Shown one piece after another: positions 1-8,919 of a DNA stretch of 64,000 nt. Below the pieces are notes generated by a model, which saw only the letters and a list, made by a program, of their open reading frames with translations, was not told the DNA's origin and did not search any database. The stretch's first letter is position 1, and each line of letters opens with the position of its first letter. Both the position numbers and the translations under genes were made by a program. Location: the NCBI GenBank assembly GCA_012719495.1, contig JAAYAG010000040.1:1-64000 (forward strand), given 5' to 3'. This DNA is from Bacteroidales bacterium. Its GTDB lineage: Bacteria > Bacteroidota > Bacteroidia > Bacteroidales > Prolixibacteraceae.

Positions 1-226
1 CGTCAAAGACGGCAAAAAATTAAGCTAATTTTCAATCAATTAGCTCACGCAAATATAGGTTTTTTTATCCTAAAAATCGTCGATCAATCAAAATGCTTTT
101 TTATGCAGGATTCGACAACACTTGTTAAAACGCTTATTTTCAGTTGTGAAACTTAAAACATGTATTTAATTGTTAATTAAAAACGCACCATTAAACTCAA
201 TTTTTTGCTTCATCGACAACTTTGTG
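1..226. other. A+T-rich stretch beyond cas2, possible CRISPR leader side
   Basis: I see no gene and no direct repeats of CRISPR length here. The stretch lies immediately after the last adaptation gene (cas2, minus strand) and is very A+T-rich. In many type I loci the leader and array follow cas2, so this may be intergenic or leader DNA with the array starting left of the window. That is inference from gene order only. Confidence 0.3.
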
Positions 227-490
227 CTATAGAAAGTTATCGAGATTTTGCCGCTCCTTACCCACAATTTCCTTCTCCAACCACTTCTCTTGCCGGGTTT
301 TAAATACAATCAAACTGTCGGTCTCCTCGTCCATAATGTTTTGCGCCGATAACTTTAATTCTAATAACTTCACCTCGCTTATTTCGCCTTCAAAAACCGA
401 ATTCTGGATCCAGTTCAGGTATTTGCGGCATAATTTCAACATTTTGCCTACCCGTTTTTCGCCTACATCGTATACCAAAATTACATACAT
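227..490 (-). CDS. cas2: CRISPR-associated endonuclease Cas2
   Basis: Small Cas2 protein that forms the spacer-integration complex with Cas1. It opens with MYVILVYDV, the beta1 strand of the ferredoxin-like fold with the conserved Asp, followed by a basic helix. About 87 residues is the usual length. I chose the ATG at 490 rather than the upstream GTG codons: the cas1 stop TGA overlaps this ATG as TGATG, a translationally coupled arrangement, and the protein then begins directly at the first strand. It is the last gene of the minus-strand cas operon in this window. Confidence 0.9.
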   Translation of the reverse strand: MYVILVYDVGEKRVGKMLKLCRKYLNWIQNSVFEGEISEVKLLELKLSAQNIMDEETDSLIVFKTRQEKWLEKEIVGKERQNLDNFL

Positions 491-1494
491 CACCACCACA
501 TTTTAAAGGGTTTGTATTCTTCGATGCCCAACAGGTGCTTCTGCAACTTGTAGCATTCCAGTTTCATCAAATGCTTATAGCTTACACTTCGACCCAGTGC
601 CCGGTGTTGAATGGTTTCTTTTAACCGCTCTTCAAACGCCTGAACAAAGGTTTTTTTGCCTGCTGTTTTAAGCAATACCCGATTCAACGTGGCTTCAAAA
701 TCGGAGGCTTGCACCATTCGTTTGTTCAATACTTTGAAAATCACCCTGTCGACCAGCAACGGTTTAAAAACCTCGGCTAGGTCGAGCGATAAGGAGTAAC
801 GCCGTTCGCCGGGCTCGTGCAAAAAGCTGATGGTGGGGTTAAGTTGCGTTTGGTGTATGGCGCGCAAACATTGACTGTAGCACATCATGTTTCCAAACGA
901 TATCAGCGCGTTCACCTCGTTCAACGGCGGGCGATAACTGCGTTCGCCCATGCTGAAGTCGTTCAGGATTAGCTCGAATGCTTCGTAGTAATTTTTGCGG
1001 ATGTTCCCTTCGAGTCCCATCAGTTCGTCGATAGCACGGGTTTCTGGAATGCGGCTGGCATACCCCTCAATTAGGCCAATAATTGGTTCAAGGTCTTTCC
1101 CCCGACTGTTATAATATTTCAGGTTCTTGACCATGTTATACGATGCGCCCTCGAGAATGCGCTGTGCCACCACCATACGCCTGGCTTTGTTTTGCTGTGC
1201 CGTTACTTGCGCTGTTAGCATTTTGCCCGACAATAACGAATCGCGTGGCATAAACGAGCCGGTATAGTTTTCGTAATAATCGAAAAAATGAACGGCAATT
1301 TGCTGTTGTCCCAAGAAATTATAGAGCGACGAGTTGGCATCGAGAGAACCGAATACATACAGCTCACCCACATTTTCGACCGGCAGATAGCGTGGGGGCA
1401 TTTCGTTGCCGCCATCGTCGTATGGCACAAACTGAAGGGTGTTGTCCTTTCGGTTGATGTGCCCGGGGTTGAAGAGATAGTAGGTTTGTTTCAT
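490..1494 (-). CDS. cas1: CRISPR-associated integrase Cas1 (type I-B)
   Basis: Cas1 catalyses insertion of new spacers at the leader end of the array. At 334 residues it has the family length, with an N-terminal beta domain (about 1-85) and a helical catalytic domain. The three metal ligands are visible: Glu162 in MGLEGNIR, His226 in SFLHEPGE and Glu241 in DLAEVFKP, so it should be active. It overlaps cas2 by one base and starts 42 bp after the ATPase gene. The LHEPGERRYSLSLDLAE pattern fits the Cas1b form found with type I-B systems. Confidence 0.95.
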   Translation of the reverse strand: MKQTYYLFNPGHINRKDNTLQFVPYDDGGNEMPPRYLPVENVGELYVFGSLDANSSLYNFLGQQQIAVHFFDYYENYTGSFMPRDSLLSGKMLTAQVTAQQNKARRMVVAQRILEGASYNMVKNLKYYNSRGKDLEPIIGLIEGYASRIPETRAIDELMGLEGNIRKNYYEAFELILNDFSMGERSYRPPLNEVNALISFGNMMCYSQCLRAIHQTQLNPTISFLHEPGERRYSLSLDLAEVFKPLLVDRVIFKVLNKRMVQASDFEATLNRVLLKTAGKKTFVQAFEERLKETIQHRALGRSVSYKHLMKLECYKLQKHLLGIEEYKPFKMWW

Positions 1495-1536
1495 AATGAC
1501 AGAATAATGGTATTGGTGAATGAGTAAGTTCTGAGG

Positions 1537-2661
1537 TTATCTTGATTCAGACCAACGCTGAAACAGTACGTCGTACATCGAATAATAAATCACACCCTCG
1601 TCAGTAAAAGATGAATAAATCATCTCCCTGTCCAGTAATGCTTTTAACGAACGCAAAACGGTAGAGGGACTTCCCAAACTATGCTTCGCAATAAAATCCT
1701 TTGAGGTAGGTGAATAAACGACCCTTTCAATAGCAATTGCTCTTAACAAGTTCCATTGAGGCCCGGTAAGCATATTCCTGTAATTATAAAATACTACTTC
1801 GAGCTCTTTTAAAAGTTTATAGGCTTCTTCTCTCCATACTTCTCCGGTTATCTCCTGCACCCCGCAGGAATATACCCTGTTACAAATAAGTTGCACATAA
1901 AACGTATGCATATTAGCCCAGGTAAGCATCTCATCAATAATTGAGTCTGATATTTTTTTTCCCCCAAAAATAAACCACTTCAAAATAAACTGAAAATAAT
2001 TACCCTGATCAATCTTACCAATGCTTTGCATTACTGTGCTACGGTAAAAAGGACGCGAAGGAGAATTAAAAAGGTCGTTAATTACATGTTGTTGGCTTCC
2101 GGAAAAAATAAATTTCACGTTGTTCATCTGCTGAATTACCGATCTTAACCATGCATCGGCATTTTTTTCAGGGTATTTGGTAATTTGCTGGAATTCATCA
2201 ATTGCCACTACAACTTTGAAATCCTGCTTTTCAAGAAATTGCAAAATTGAATTAATATGATTTTCTGCTTCTTTAGCTCTCAGTTCAAAGGAAGCCTGAG
2301 GCAAATAAGTAAGGGAATCGAAACTGATAACCGGTCGCATCGATTTAATAAAATTCCAAAGTTTCTGTCCCAAAGTCTCTTTTTCTGGCATCGACTGAAT
2401 AACTGCCGTGGCAAAGGCATCGAGAAATTGCGACATCGTTTCTGTTGAAAGGATGTCGACATAAATTCCTTTCCAATTAGCAGGCAACTGGTAAAAAAGA
2501 TGTTTGATCAACCCGGTTTTACCCATTCGCCTTACAGAAGTAAGCGTTACATTTTGTCCATTTACCAAATAATTAAGTAACTGGCGGGTTTCACTTTCAC
2601 GATCGCAAAAATATTCGGGAGAATAGTATCCTGTTGTAAGAAAAGGGTTTTCGGGTTTCAT
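1537..2661 (-). CDS. AAA/STAND-like ATPase (archaeal ATPase_2 type) lodged in the cas operon
   Basis: A 374-residue P-loop ATPase. The N-terminus (NPFLTTGYYSPEYFCDRE) is the usual entry into archaeal-type ATPase_2/MNS proteins. Walker A is the variant SVRRMGKTGL near residue 45, Walker B is VVVAIDEFQQ near 170, and a sensor-like FIFSGSQQHV follows. The C-terminal third has a winged-helix look (SPSTVLRSLKALLDREMI). It is not a core cas gene, yet it lies between cas4 and cas1 on the same strand. Related proteins often act as standalone regulators or in defence. Here it may be a cargo gene, an ancillary CRISPR factor or an independent defence ATPase; the sequence does not decide. Confidence 0.75.
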   Translation of the reverse strand: MKPENPFLTTGYYSPEYFCDRESETRQLLNYLVNGQNVTLTSVRRMGKTGLIKHLFYQLPANWKGIYVDILSTETMSQFLDAFATAVIQSMPEKETLGQKLWNFIKSMRPVISFDSLTYLPQASFELRAKEAENHINSILQFLEKQDFKVVVAIDEFQQITKYPEKNADAWLRSVIQQMNNVKFIFSGSQQHVINDLFNSPSRPFYRSTVMQSIGKIDQGNYFQFILKWFIFGGKKISDSIIDEMLTWANMHTFYVQLICNRVYSCGVQEITGEVWREEAYKLLKELEVVFYNYRNMLTGPQWNLLRAIAIERVVYSPTSKDFIAKHSLGSPSTVLRSLKALLDREMIYSSFTDEGVIYYSMYDVLFQRWSESR

Positions 2662-2679
2662 TTACTTTCTAATTTAAGT

Positions 2680-2726
2680 TACATTTTGCAATTTACAATT
2701 TGTAATTTACAATTTGTAAATTAGTT
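2680..2726. repeat. Tandem and palindromic AATTTACAATTTG repeats upstream of the ATPase gene
   Basis: Between cas4 and the ATPase gene the sequence AATTTACAATTTGTA occurs twice in tandem and closes with TAAATT, so the stretch also reads as overlapping inverted repeats. It sits 20-60 bp upstream of the ATPase start. It may be an operator or promoter element, or slippage-prone A+T-rich DNA. Confidence 0.5.
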
Positions 2727-2736
2727 CAATAGAATT

Positions 2737-3240
2737 TCATTCTCCGCTCCAGCAAAAGTCGAAGTAGCTACAACTGGAGCATTTGCTTCGTGTTAGGGCA
2801 GGCGGACAACCCTCCGCGGAAATCAACTGTTCAATTTCGGTTTCCATACGGGCAATATCGTTCCGGTCGGCATCGGTTAACTCAACCGTGTGGGTCTTAT
2901 GAAGCCTGGGATATTCCAATAATCCTGTTGTTCCCATAACTCCATGCTTTTCGAGCACGTACAAGTAATATTTTACTTGCCATTCGTGGGCTTGTTCTTT
3001 CTTGTCCGATTTTTTTATTTCGTGTACTACATTGTTTTTCCGGTCGAAGTAGTCGATTTTTATACCTCCGATTTCAACTTCCTCGAATTTTTCGCTTCGC
3101 CTTTCGTACGAGTTCTCGTGAATTAGCTTTCCCTCGTACACCAAATCGGAGTTGTTTTCCATGTTGATACCGTTGGCAAACAACCATAATTTACGGTGGC
3201 AAATGAGGTAGTAGTTAAAGTGGGTTCCGGTAGTCGTCAT
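2737..3240 (-). CDS. cas4: CRISPR-associated exonuclease Cas4
   Basis: Cas4 trims and orients prespacers for Cas1-Cas2. The 167-residue protein has the family's iron-sulfur cysteine set: one near the N-terminus (LICHRKLW, Cys14) and a C-terminal cluster (CPPALTRSKCSSCSYFDFC). The RecB-type PD-(D/E)xK core appears as IKIDYFDR followed by VHEIKKSDKKEQAHEWQVKYY. This short, single-domain form is typical of type I-B loci. It is separated from cas1 by the ATPase gene, an unusual split of the adaptation module. Confidence 0.92.
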   Translation of the reverse strand: MTTTGTHFNYYLICHRKLWLFANGINMENNSDLVYEGKLIHENSYERRSEKFEEVEIGGIKIDYFDRKNNVVHEIKKSDKKEQAHEWQVKYYLYVLEKHGVMGTTGLLEYPRLHKTHTVELTDADRNDIARMETEIEQLISAEGCPPALTRSKCSSCSYFDFCWSGE

Positions 3241-3323
3241 GATGAGTGAGTTTTGAATGGATGAATGATTACGCGATTTGGTGATTGTTAGTCAACGCAT
3301 TATAGCTTAACCCGTTCGCGAGG

Positions 3324-3836
3324 TTAATCATAGAACTCGTAGAAATAATCGCCCAAGGTATCGTGAAATCCCCATCCAATGTCCCGGGTATTGTTAAGTA
3401 TCGATTCGGCGCGTGTGCGATAAAGTTCAAGCATTCGTTCTTTGTGCATAAATTTCAGGGCTTTAAGATACATGCTTTCCATGCTGTTATAAAATGCTTC
3501 GTCAATGTCGCCATAATCGTTGGTAAACCTCACCCCGGTTTCTACATAGAAAAGCATCAGGTCGGCCAGCGATAGGGCATCGAGGCCCAGTTTTTTTGCT
3601 TCGCCAATTGCATTGCGTGCTACCGACAGACGCATTTTGGGTTCTCCGCGCTTGGGGTAGTATTCGTTTTCGATTACCTCTTTATACTTTTTCACCGTGC
3701 TTTTGGAATCGCTCGACAGTAGAAAATGATGGAATTCTTCAACAGTCTTGTATTTTTTATCGAGTTCGATAATGTGTTTCACCAGCTCATCTTTCGACAG
3801 GGTAGTCAGATGTTTTTTTAAATTAGCTGTTGCCAT
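3324..3836 (-). CDS. DUF6155-like protein of unknown function
   Basis: A 170-residue, strongly helical, charged protein with no signal peptide or membrane segment. It resembles the Bacteroidota DUF6155 family as I remember it (N-terminal LKKHLTTLSKDELVKHIIEL, and a central FLLSSDSKSTVKKYKEVIENEYYPKRGEPKMRLSVAR). No catalytic motif is visible. It stands on the minus strand between cas3 and cas4, 83 bp before cas4 and after a 626-bp REP-rich gap. It is therefore inside the cas locus but need not belong to the CRISPR pathway. Function unknown. Confidence 0.65.
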   Translation of the reverse strand: MATANLKKHLTTLSKDELVKHIIELDKKYKTVEEFHHFLLSSDSKSTVKKYKEVIENEYYPKRGEPKMRLSVARNAIGEAKKLGLDALSLADLMLFYVETGVRFTNDYGDIDEAFYNSMESMYLKALKFMHKERMLELYRTRAESILNNTRDIGWGFHDTLGDYFYEFYD

Positions 3837-3898
3837 AAGTTGATGATTTTATATAGTTTGCGTGTAAAATGTATAGCAAATATAATCAAATCTGCTTA

Positions 3899-3935
3899 TT
3901 AAACCCGACAGGTTTTCGAAACCCATCGGGTTTAA
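3899..3935. repeat. REP-like palindrome, diverged copy
   Basis: The inverted repeat TTAAACCCGACAGGTTTTCG with right arm AAACCCATCGGGTTTAA. It has the same core (gacaggttttcgaaac) as the perfect copies at 4251 and 11331, with a few mismatches. Confidence 0.75.
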
Positions 3936-4250
3936 ATGAGCAGTTTGTATTCAGATGAGTACGTATTGTGTTAAAGTGTTTATTTTCAGTATGTCAAAGA
4001 ACGGTTTTTTCCCCAACCTGACAGCGTCGATTGTGTTGTAATGGCGAACAATAATTATTTTTCGTTTATGCGGCCTCAAAGCGTATAAGCAGCAAGTGTT
4101 GATTACTGTCCTTCGTTTATGCGACCTCAACGCCGACAGATCCTTTGGGACGCTGTTGGGTTTGGCCGCCCCCACAACCGTGTAGATACAAAACCTGACA
4201 GCGTCGTTAGACCTCGTCAGCGTTTGTATATTGGTGTGTTGATATTGCTT

Positions 4251-4287
4251 CCAATCCTGACAGGTTTTTGAAACCTGTCAGGATTGG
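4251..4287. repeat. REP-like palindrome, perfect 17-bp arms
   Basis: Arms CCAATCCTGACAGGTTT and AAACCTGTCAGGATTGG flank a 3-nt loop (TTG). This would fold into a strong hairpin. The core matches the palindromes near and inside the REP-associated transposase at 11 kb. Confidence 0.85.
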
Positions 4288-4462
4288 GGGGTTAAAAGAT
4301 CATCGCATCAAAATTCCTTTCTTCAACATCCAACTGCAAGCCCAACTCGCTGTCGTATTTGCGGTCGATGATGAAATAAGGTTGTTCTTTGATTTCCTCT
4401 TTTTTGAGCAGTTGAAATGCCAAAACATCACGGTGGATCCCTTCTTCATAGTTAAGTTAGGT

Positions 4463-7141
4463 TTAAATGAATATACTTGTTTCAACCTTTCTCGAATCGA
4501 ATCCGTATTCAGGTGAATAGCATAAATCCCAATTCAATAAATATTGAAAGCCATATTTGCTTTTATCTGGATGCAGCATGTCTCCAATAGCTTCAAGTTG
4601 CTTTCTATATACTGAAATGCAGAATTGCGACATGATACTCCCCAGTTTTTTAAATTCGATTCTTTTCATTGTAAAGTCGTCAAATTCCATCTTTATTAGC
4701 TTTTCGTAGTATTCAAAAACTTTAACCCCATCTACATATTCCATTTCCCCTGTTAAAGCTTCCATTTTCTCTATATCTGAAATGTTTTCAAAGAAAGAAA
4801 CAGGAATTGGAATCGGAATAAATAGTTGCTGGCTGTCATTATCCTCAATCAATTTGAATTCAGCATGGAGTTTCGAGAAATTGAAGTTTTTAAAATGTTG
4901 ATAGTAACTATTGTCAGCATGAAAAACGTTCCTCATATTCTTTGATTTTTGCTCAAATACCTTTTCGTACAAAGCATGAAATTGCTTCTTTACAAGAATC
5001 TCTTTGTAGTCGTCGAAAATATCTTTATCCGTTTGCTGTACTTTGTAGCGAGAATCTGAACCATAAATGGTACTCGTCTTGTCGCAATCAAACAAATAGA
5101 CAATGCAATTATCTTTTGATGCATTCCGATTGATACGCCCAGCCAATTGTTCATCGCTATCTATTAGCGAACGATCCTTAAATCCTAAATCCATATCAAT
5201 ATCAACACCCGCTTCAACAACCTGTGTTGATACAACTATCACTTTGGGGAATTCTTGTTCCTTTATTGAATTGATGATTTGCTTTCTCCTAAATTCAAGA
5301 ATATCGCCAGAAAGCAAAAGGATTTTGTATTCTTCAAAACGGCAGTCCTGATTAATGATACTGAAAAACAGTGCTGCGGTTTTCTTTGTAATGAATTCAA
5401 TCAAGACTTTTACTTTTTCATCTTTTGAACTTGCATACTGTTCTGCTTTTTCAATCATGAATTCAGACAATTCGATTAGGTAGTTTTCCTTCTCCTCATT
5501 ATCTGGTCTTTTTTTGTCAGCCAAAGTAAAGTCAAATGAAACCCGGCCTGCAAAATTCTGATTCGAGAAGTATTGATCCCGGTTCGAAATCAAAGAAATA
5601 AATGATCCTTTCAAGTTTTCATGCAACGCATCTATTTTAGGAAGAGTTGCCGACATGATTAAAACCCGGATGTTGAATAACTGGGCATAATTGGCAAGAA
5701 AATAGACAATCTTATCCCAATGTTCGGGATTATAGGTTTGAATTTCGTCAATGATTACAACCGAATTGCACAACCGATGCAACAAGTAGTTGCTCTCCTT
5801 TTCATTCCCTTTCAGTATGTCGAAGAACCGAACATGCGATAGAAGCGCAATTGGGTAATTTACAAATAAATTGTCCAGATATAAACGTTTCTCATTTCCA
5901 TACGTGCCATCTCCTTTTTCATGAAATCCTGCTTTTGAATGGAGTTGAATAATGGAATTGTTGTCAATCTCTAAAGTCTCCTTTATCGACTTAAACGTTT
6001 GAGTAATTAAGGTGGTAAAAGGAAAAACATAGAACACTTTATTTAACGAGAAATCGACATTCATTAGCTCGGTAGCAAACGCCAGCGATAAGTTTGTCTT
6101 TCCCGCACCAGTAGGAGCTTCCAGATAAAAGCATCTGTTTGTGGAGTGCTCTCTTAAATTCGAAATCATTTCGGCAGTAAGTTTTTGCCTTAGGATATTC
6201 AAGTTTTGATTGTTCCGTTCAGTCAACTCTTCGAAAGGAATAGAGTGGTAGTGTTCCAATTTCTCATACAAGTCTTTGTTATAAGGCTTCACGGTTTTGA
6301 ACCGTTCGATAAGTTTTTCCTTTTCGGGTTTGCTTAATGTGCCAAATTCATCGATTTCGATTTTCGTCATGAACTCGTTGGTCGCATAAAAATCGGAAGC
6401 GGTTAATAATGAATAGAGTATTTTGGTTGTTGCGAATAAAGAAAAATAAACTTCCCGTTTGTCCTCAACAAGCTTGTTGACCTCCTCTAGAATCTTTACT
6501 GCACTTAAAAAGAAATTTTTGCCAAAGCCGTTGTCGAATTGAATACTGTATGTCTTTAAAAATGAAAAACAATCATCAACTTGTTGCTCATCGAGTTCAA
6601 ATGATAAATCAATAATCGAATTGTGATGCTTGATGATTGCACTGGAAAAAAGAAGAACTATAAAGTACAAAAGCAATTTTTCTTCAATGCTAAACTTTTC
6701 ATTCTCAAATATCCTTTTTAGAAAGACATTCGCATAGAGGTAAGATCCCAAAAACGAATGGTACGATTGAATTGAAAGATTCTTGTCTTGGAGAAACAAT
6801 TCGTTTTCCATTCTTAAAACCTGGAAATTAGGGTTTACCTTACCCAAATCATGATAAATAATAGCTGCCAGAAAAGATTCTTTTAAGAGGCTTTCAAATT
6901 CTTTGTGATTCTTAATTGGCATGTTCTGATTGAGTTTCTCAATTAAGGAATCAATTATTATCTCAATTCCATGAGCATCAATCAGCATCAGACAATAATC
7001 TGAGACCAACTTTGAGTGTTCAAAAAGAGTTTCCTTTTCCTTTCTGTCGTGCGACAAATGGGCATAGTAAGTCTTTTGAAGCTCATCAAAAAGCATTAAA
7101 AGATTCTCCGAATGAACTTTAAAACAGTTGGATGATTTCAT
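4463..7141 (-). CDS. cas3: CRISPR-associated nuclease-helicase Cas3 (HD + DExH, type I)
   Basis: Cas3 is recruited by the Cascade complex to nick and degrade target DNA. The roughly 892-residue protein has an N-terminal HD nuclease (FEHSKLV around residue 42, IYHDLGKVNP around 96) and an SF2 helicase. Helicase motifs are motif I LEAPTGAGKT (about 340), motif II IIDEIQ (about 465), motif III MSATLP (about 498), VVEAGVDID and motif VI QLAGRINRNA. All key residues are present. The ATG at 7141 is preferred over a GTG one codon upstream. It overlaps the end of cas5 by about 20 bases, implying translational coupling. Confidence 0.95.
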   Translation of the reverse strand: MKSSNCFKVHSENLLMLFDELQKTYYAHLSHDRKEKETLFEHSKLVSDYCLMLIDAHGIEIIIDSLIEKLNQNMPIKNHKEFESLLKESFLAAIIYHDLGKVNPNFQVLRMENELFLQDKNLSIQSYHSFLGSYLYANVFLKRIFENEKFSIEEKLLLYFIVLLFSSAIIKHHNSIIDLSFELDEQQVDDCFSFLKTYSIQFDNGFGKNFFLSAVKILEEVNKLVEDKREVYFSLFATTKILYSLLTASDFYATNEFMTKIEIDEFGTLSKPEKEKLIERFKTVKPYNKDLYEKLEHYHSIPFEELTERNNQNLNILRQKLTAEMISNLREHSTNRCFYLEAPTGAGKTNLSLAFATELMNVDFSLNKVFYVFPFTTLITQTFKSIKETLEIDNNSIIQLHSKAGFHEKGDGTYGNEKRLYLDNLFVNYPIALLSHVRFFDILKGNEKESNYLLHRLCNSVVIIDEIQTYNPEHWDKIVYFLANYAQLFNIRVLIMSATLPKIDALHENLKGSFISLISNRDQYFSNQNFAGRVSFDFTLADKKRPDNEEKENYLIELSEFMIEKAEQYASSKDEKVKVLIEFITKKTAALFFSIINQDCRFEEYKILLLSGDILEFRRKQIINSIKEQEFPKVIVVSTQVVEAGVDIDMDLGFKDRSLIDSDEQLAGRINRNASKDNCIVYLFDCDKTSTIYGSDSRYKVQQTDKDIFDDYKEILVKKQFHALYEKVFEQKSKNMRNVFHADNSYYQHFKNFNFSKLHAEFKLIEDNDSQQLFIPIPIPVSFFENISDIEKMEALTGEMEYVDGVKVFEYYEKLIKMEFDDFTMKRIEFKKLGSIMSQFCISVYRKQLEAIGDMLHPDKSKYGFQYLLNWDLCYSPEYGFDSRKVETSIFI

Positions 7142-7913
7142 CACTTGACAATTTATACAATGTGTATTCGCTTGGCAGTTTGTAATTTTGTTTCAATTGC
7201 CAGTTCGTGAATGCAAAATTTTCATACTCGTATTGAAATAATTTAGTCTCTTCATAGCGTACTGGCAAACGTTCGAAATACAAATAATTTGCTCCTTCAG
7301 TAGAAGATATATCAAGCTGAAAAAGGGTCTCATATTTTCCGTCTTTGACTGGTATTTCTTTAATAAAAAGGCTATCAATTCTAAAAATGCCTTCCGGTCT
7401 GAATAATTCATAATCATATTCCTCAAAATTATCCCACCACAACGAAAATTCATTTTTACCCAGGTAGGGCAGATATTCAGCTTTGTTTTCTTTTAAATAG
7501 CAGTAGAGTTTTGCTTCTGTTTCGTTTCCCAGGTTTAACAGAATCCAACATTTATATGCCGGAGCGACCAATGCTTGCTCTGTAACCATTAGGTTGCCAC
7601 CTTCTTCTTCGCTTGCCAATCCAGTTGTATTGTTGTATTTGATAATAGTCTTGGAGAAATTTCCATTCTCGTGATAGACTTTACCATTTTCTTCTAATGG
7701 CGCAATTGATACTTTTACGCCTTTAAGCTTTCTGTAGTATTCGGGCATCTCGCCATGTTTTTGAAACCCTTTTTCGCCTATAATAGCTCCGAGAATTCCT
7801 AAAAGGGATGGTTTATGAAGCATATTGAAGGTCAGATAAATCGGATCGTTGGTGTCGGGTTTCTTCAAAAAACCAAAATCCGATTTAATGTTAATTGAAA
7901 CTAATTTTTCCAT
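7119..7913 (-). CDS. cas5: Cascade subunit Cas5 (type I-B)
   Basis: Cas5 caps the 5' handle of the crRNA in Cascade. The 264-residue protein opens with a RAMP-like strand (SINIKSDFGFLKKPDTN) followed by LTFNMLHKPSLLGILGAIIGEKG, the family's N-terminal helix and glycine-rich turn. It lies between cas7 and cas3 in the usual type I-B order (cas8-cas7-cas5-cas3). A REP-like palindrome occupies the 55-bp gap to cas7. The stop overlaps the cas3 start. Confidence 0.9.
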   Translation of the reverse strand: MEKLVSINIKSDFGFLKKPDTNDPIYLTFNMLHKPSLLGILGAIIGEKGFQKHGEMPEYYRKLKGVKVSIAPLEENGKVYHENGNFSKTIIKYNNTTGLASEEEGGNLMVTEQALVAPAYKCWILLNLGNETEAKLYCYLKENKAEYLPYLGKNEFSLWWDNFEEYDYELFRPEGIFRIDSLFIKEIPVKDGKYETLFQLDISSTEGANYLYFERLPVRYEETKLFQYEYENFAFTNWQLKQNYKLPSEYTLYKLSSDEIIQLF

Positions 7914-7926
7914 ATTTCGGTTGTTG

Positions 7927-7959
7927 ATCCCTGACAGGGTTTCAAACTCTGTCAGGGAT
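7927..7959. repeat. REP-like palindrome between cas7 and cas5
   Basis: 16-bp arms ATCCCTGACAGGGTTT and AAACTCTGTCAGGGAT around a single base, with one mismatch. It lies within the operon between two Cascade genes, where a hairpin could stabilise the mRNA or attenuate downstream genes. Same CTGACAG/CTGTCAG core as the other copies. Confidence 0.8.
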
Positions 7960-7968
7960 AATTAATTT

Positions 7969-8901
7969 CTACAAACTTTTAACTGTTGCGTTTTGTGGCG
8001 CATTCTTTACCACAATCGATGCTTGATTCAAACTGATTTCGATTGATTCAATCTCAGAAGTATTTGCTTCAACAACAGCTTTCAACTCAGCCAAATCAAG
8101 TTGGACTTTGCCGTCCACTTTTTCTTTGTCCATTTTCATCAACTGCGTGAAATTGGGAAGCACGAGTTTGGATTCTGGTTTTAAAGTAACCCAAACCAAT
8201 AATTCATTTTCACAACCTGCTTTGGCGGCCGAATCGTAATAAGTGACTCCCTTTTGCAAAGCTTCTTTCAGCTTGGCAAAGTCGTCGACAGAAAGCACTT
8301 TCGTGTCTTTTCCTGCCAATTCGGTAATATCTTCCAAATTTTTCGGATTCACAGAAAAATGATGCAAATAATGCCCTTCGTGCAAACGGCTTTGACGGCC
8401 AAGAGTAGTGGCTGAATTGTCTTCACTTGCTTCATTCGGATTTCTGAACGGCGACATAATCTGTTCCGAATAGAAATTGTTTTCGTGCCAAATATTTACA
8501 CCATGTGTAATTTGTACTGGACCGTGTACAGAGATTGCGACATTGTTAGTTTTCGATTTTTTGGCAAAAGTTGCCCCAAACAATCGTATATCAATGCAAC
8601 TAAGAAGATCTTTTGCAATAATTTTTTTGTCTTTTTCATCTTTATGCTCAGGGAAAGCAGTTGCAAATGCATCATCCAAACTATACGGAATGAATTCTTC
8701 ATTGAAACGTTTGAAGTAGAAAACCTTTTCGGAAGAATAGTTTTCTTTCAAAAAATTCTTTACTGCATATTTCAATGCTTTATCGGTTGCATAAACCACT
8801 CCATTCGGGAGTGTTCTTGGTTGACCAGAAAAATCAGCGTTATAGTTTGCATTTATTGCTTTTATTATCGCTGCACCGAAAATTCTTTTTGAATAAGTCA
8901 T
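7969..8901 (-). CDS. cas7: Cascade backbone subunit Cas7 (Csh2 type)
   Basis: Cas7 polymerises along the crRNA spacer. At 310 residues it fits the I-B Csh2 group. The N-terminus KRIFGAAIIKAINANYNADF, the central IRLFGATFA and the VAISVHGPVQITHGVNI segment are characteristic of the Cas7 RRM core. It is encoded 18 bp after cas8, consistent with one operon. Confidence 0.93.
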   Translation of the reverse strand: MTYSKRIFGAAIIKAINANYNADFSGQPRTLPNGVVYATDKALKYAVKNFLKENYSSEKVFYFKRFNEEFIPYSLDDAFATAFPEHKDEKDKKIIAKDLLSCIDIRLFGATFAKKSKTNNVAISVHGPVQITHGVNIWHENNFYSEQIMSPFRNPNEASEDNSATTLGRQSRLHEGHYLHHFSVNPKNLEDITELAGKDTKVLSVDDFAKLKEALQKGVTYYDSAAKAGCENELLVWVTLKPESKLVLPNFTQLMKMDKEKVDGKVQLDLAELKAVVEANTSEIESIEISLNQASIVVKNAPQNATVKSL

Positions 8902-8919
8902 ATTGATTTGTTTTAATGA

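Larger units (their letters stand above)
3837..4462. other. 626-bp gap between cas3 and the DUF6155-like gene, filled with palindromic repeats
   Basis: No convincing gene. The stretch carries one full REP-like palindrome (4251-4287), a diverged one (3899-3935), and two copies of AACCTGACAGCGTCG (4015-4029 and 4192-4206). A near-repeat reads CGTTTATGCGGCCTC and CGTTTATGCGACCTC. A 74-codon open frame at 3951-4175 is made of these repeats and is not credible as a gene. The repeats match those around the transposase at 11 kb. Confidence 0.75.

Noticed and set aside
222-506. 94-codon plus-strand frame opposite cas2
   Set aside because: It lies antisense to cas2, which has clear family features; composition is that of a shadow frame.
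3951-4175. 74-codon frame in the cas3-DUF6155 gap
   Set aside because: It consists of palindromic repeat sequence and has no recognisable protein features.
3899-4287. Possible CRISPR array from the repeated CTGACAG palindromes
   Set aside because: Copies are irregularly spaced, vary in length and occur within and between genes. They fit REP elements, not direct repeats with spacers.
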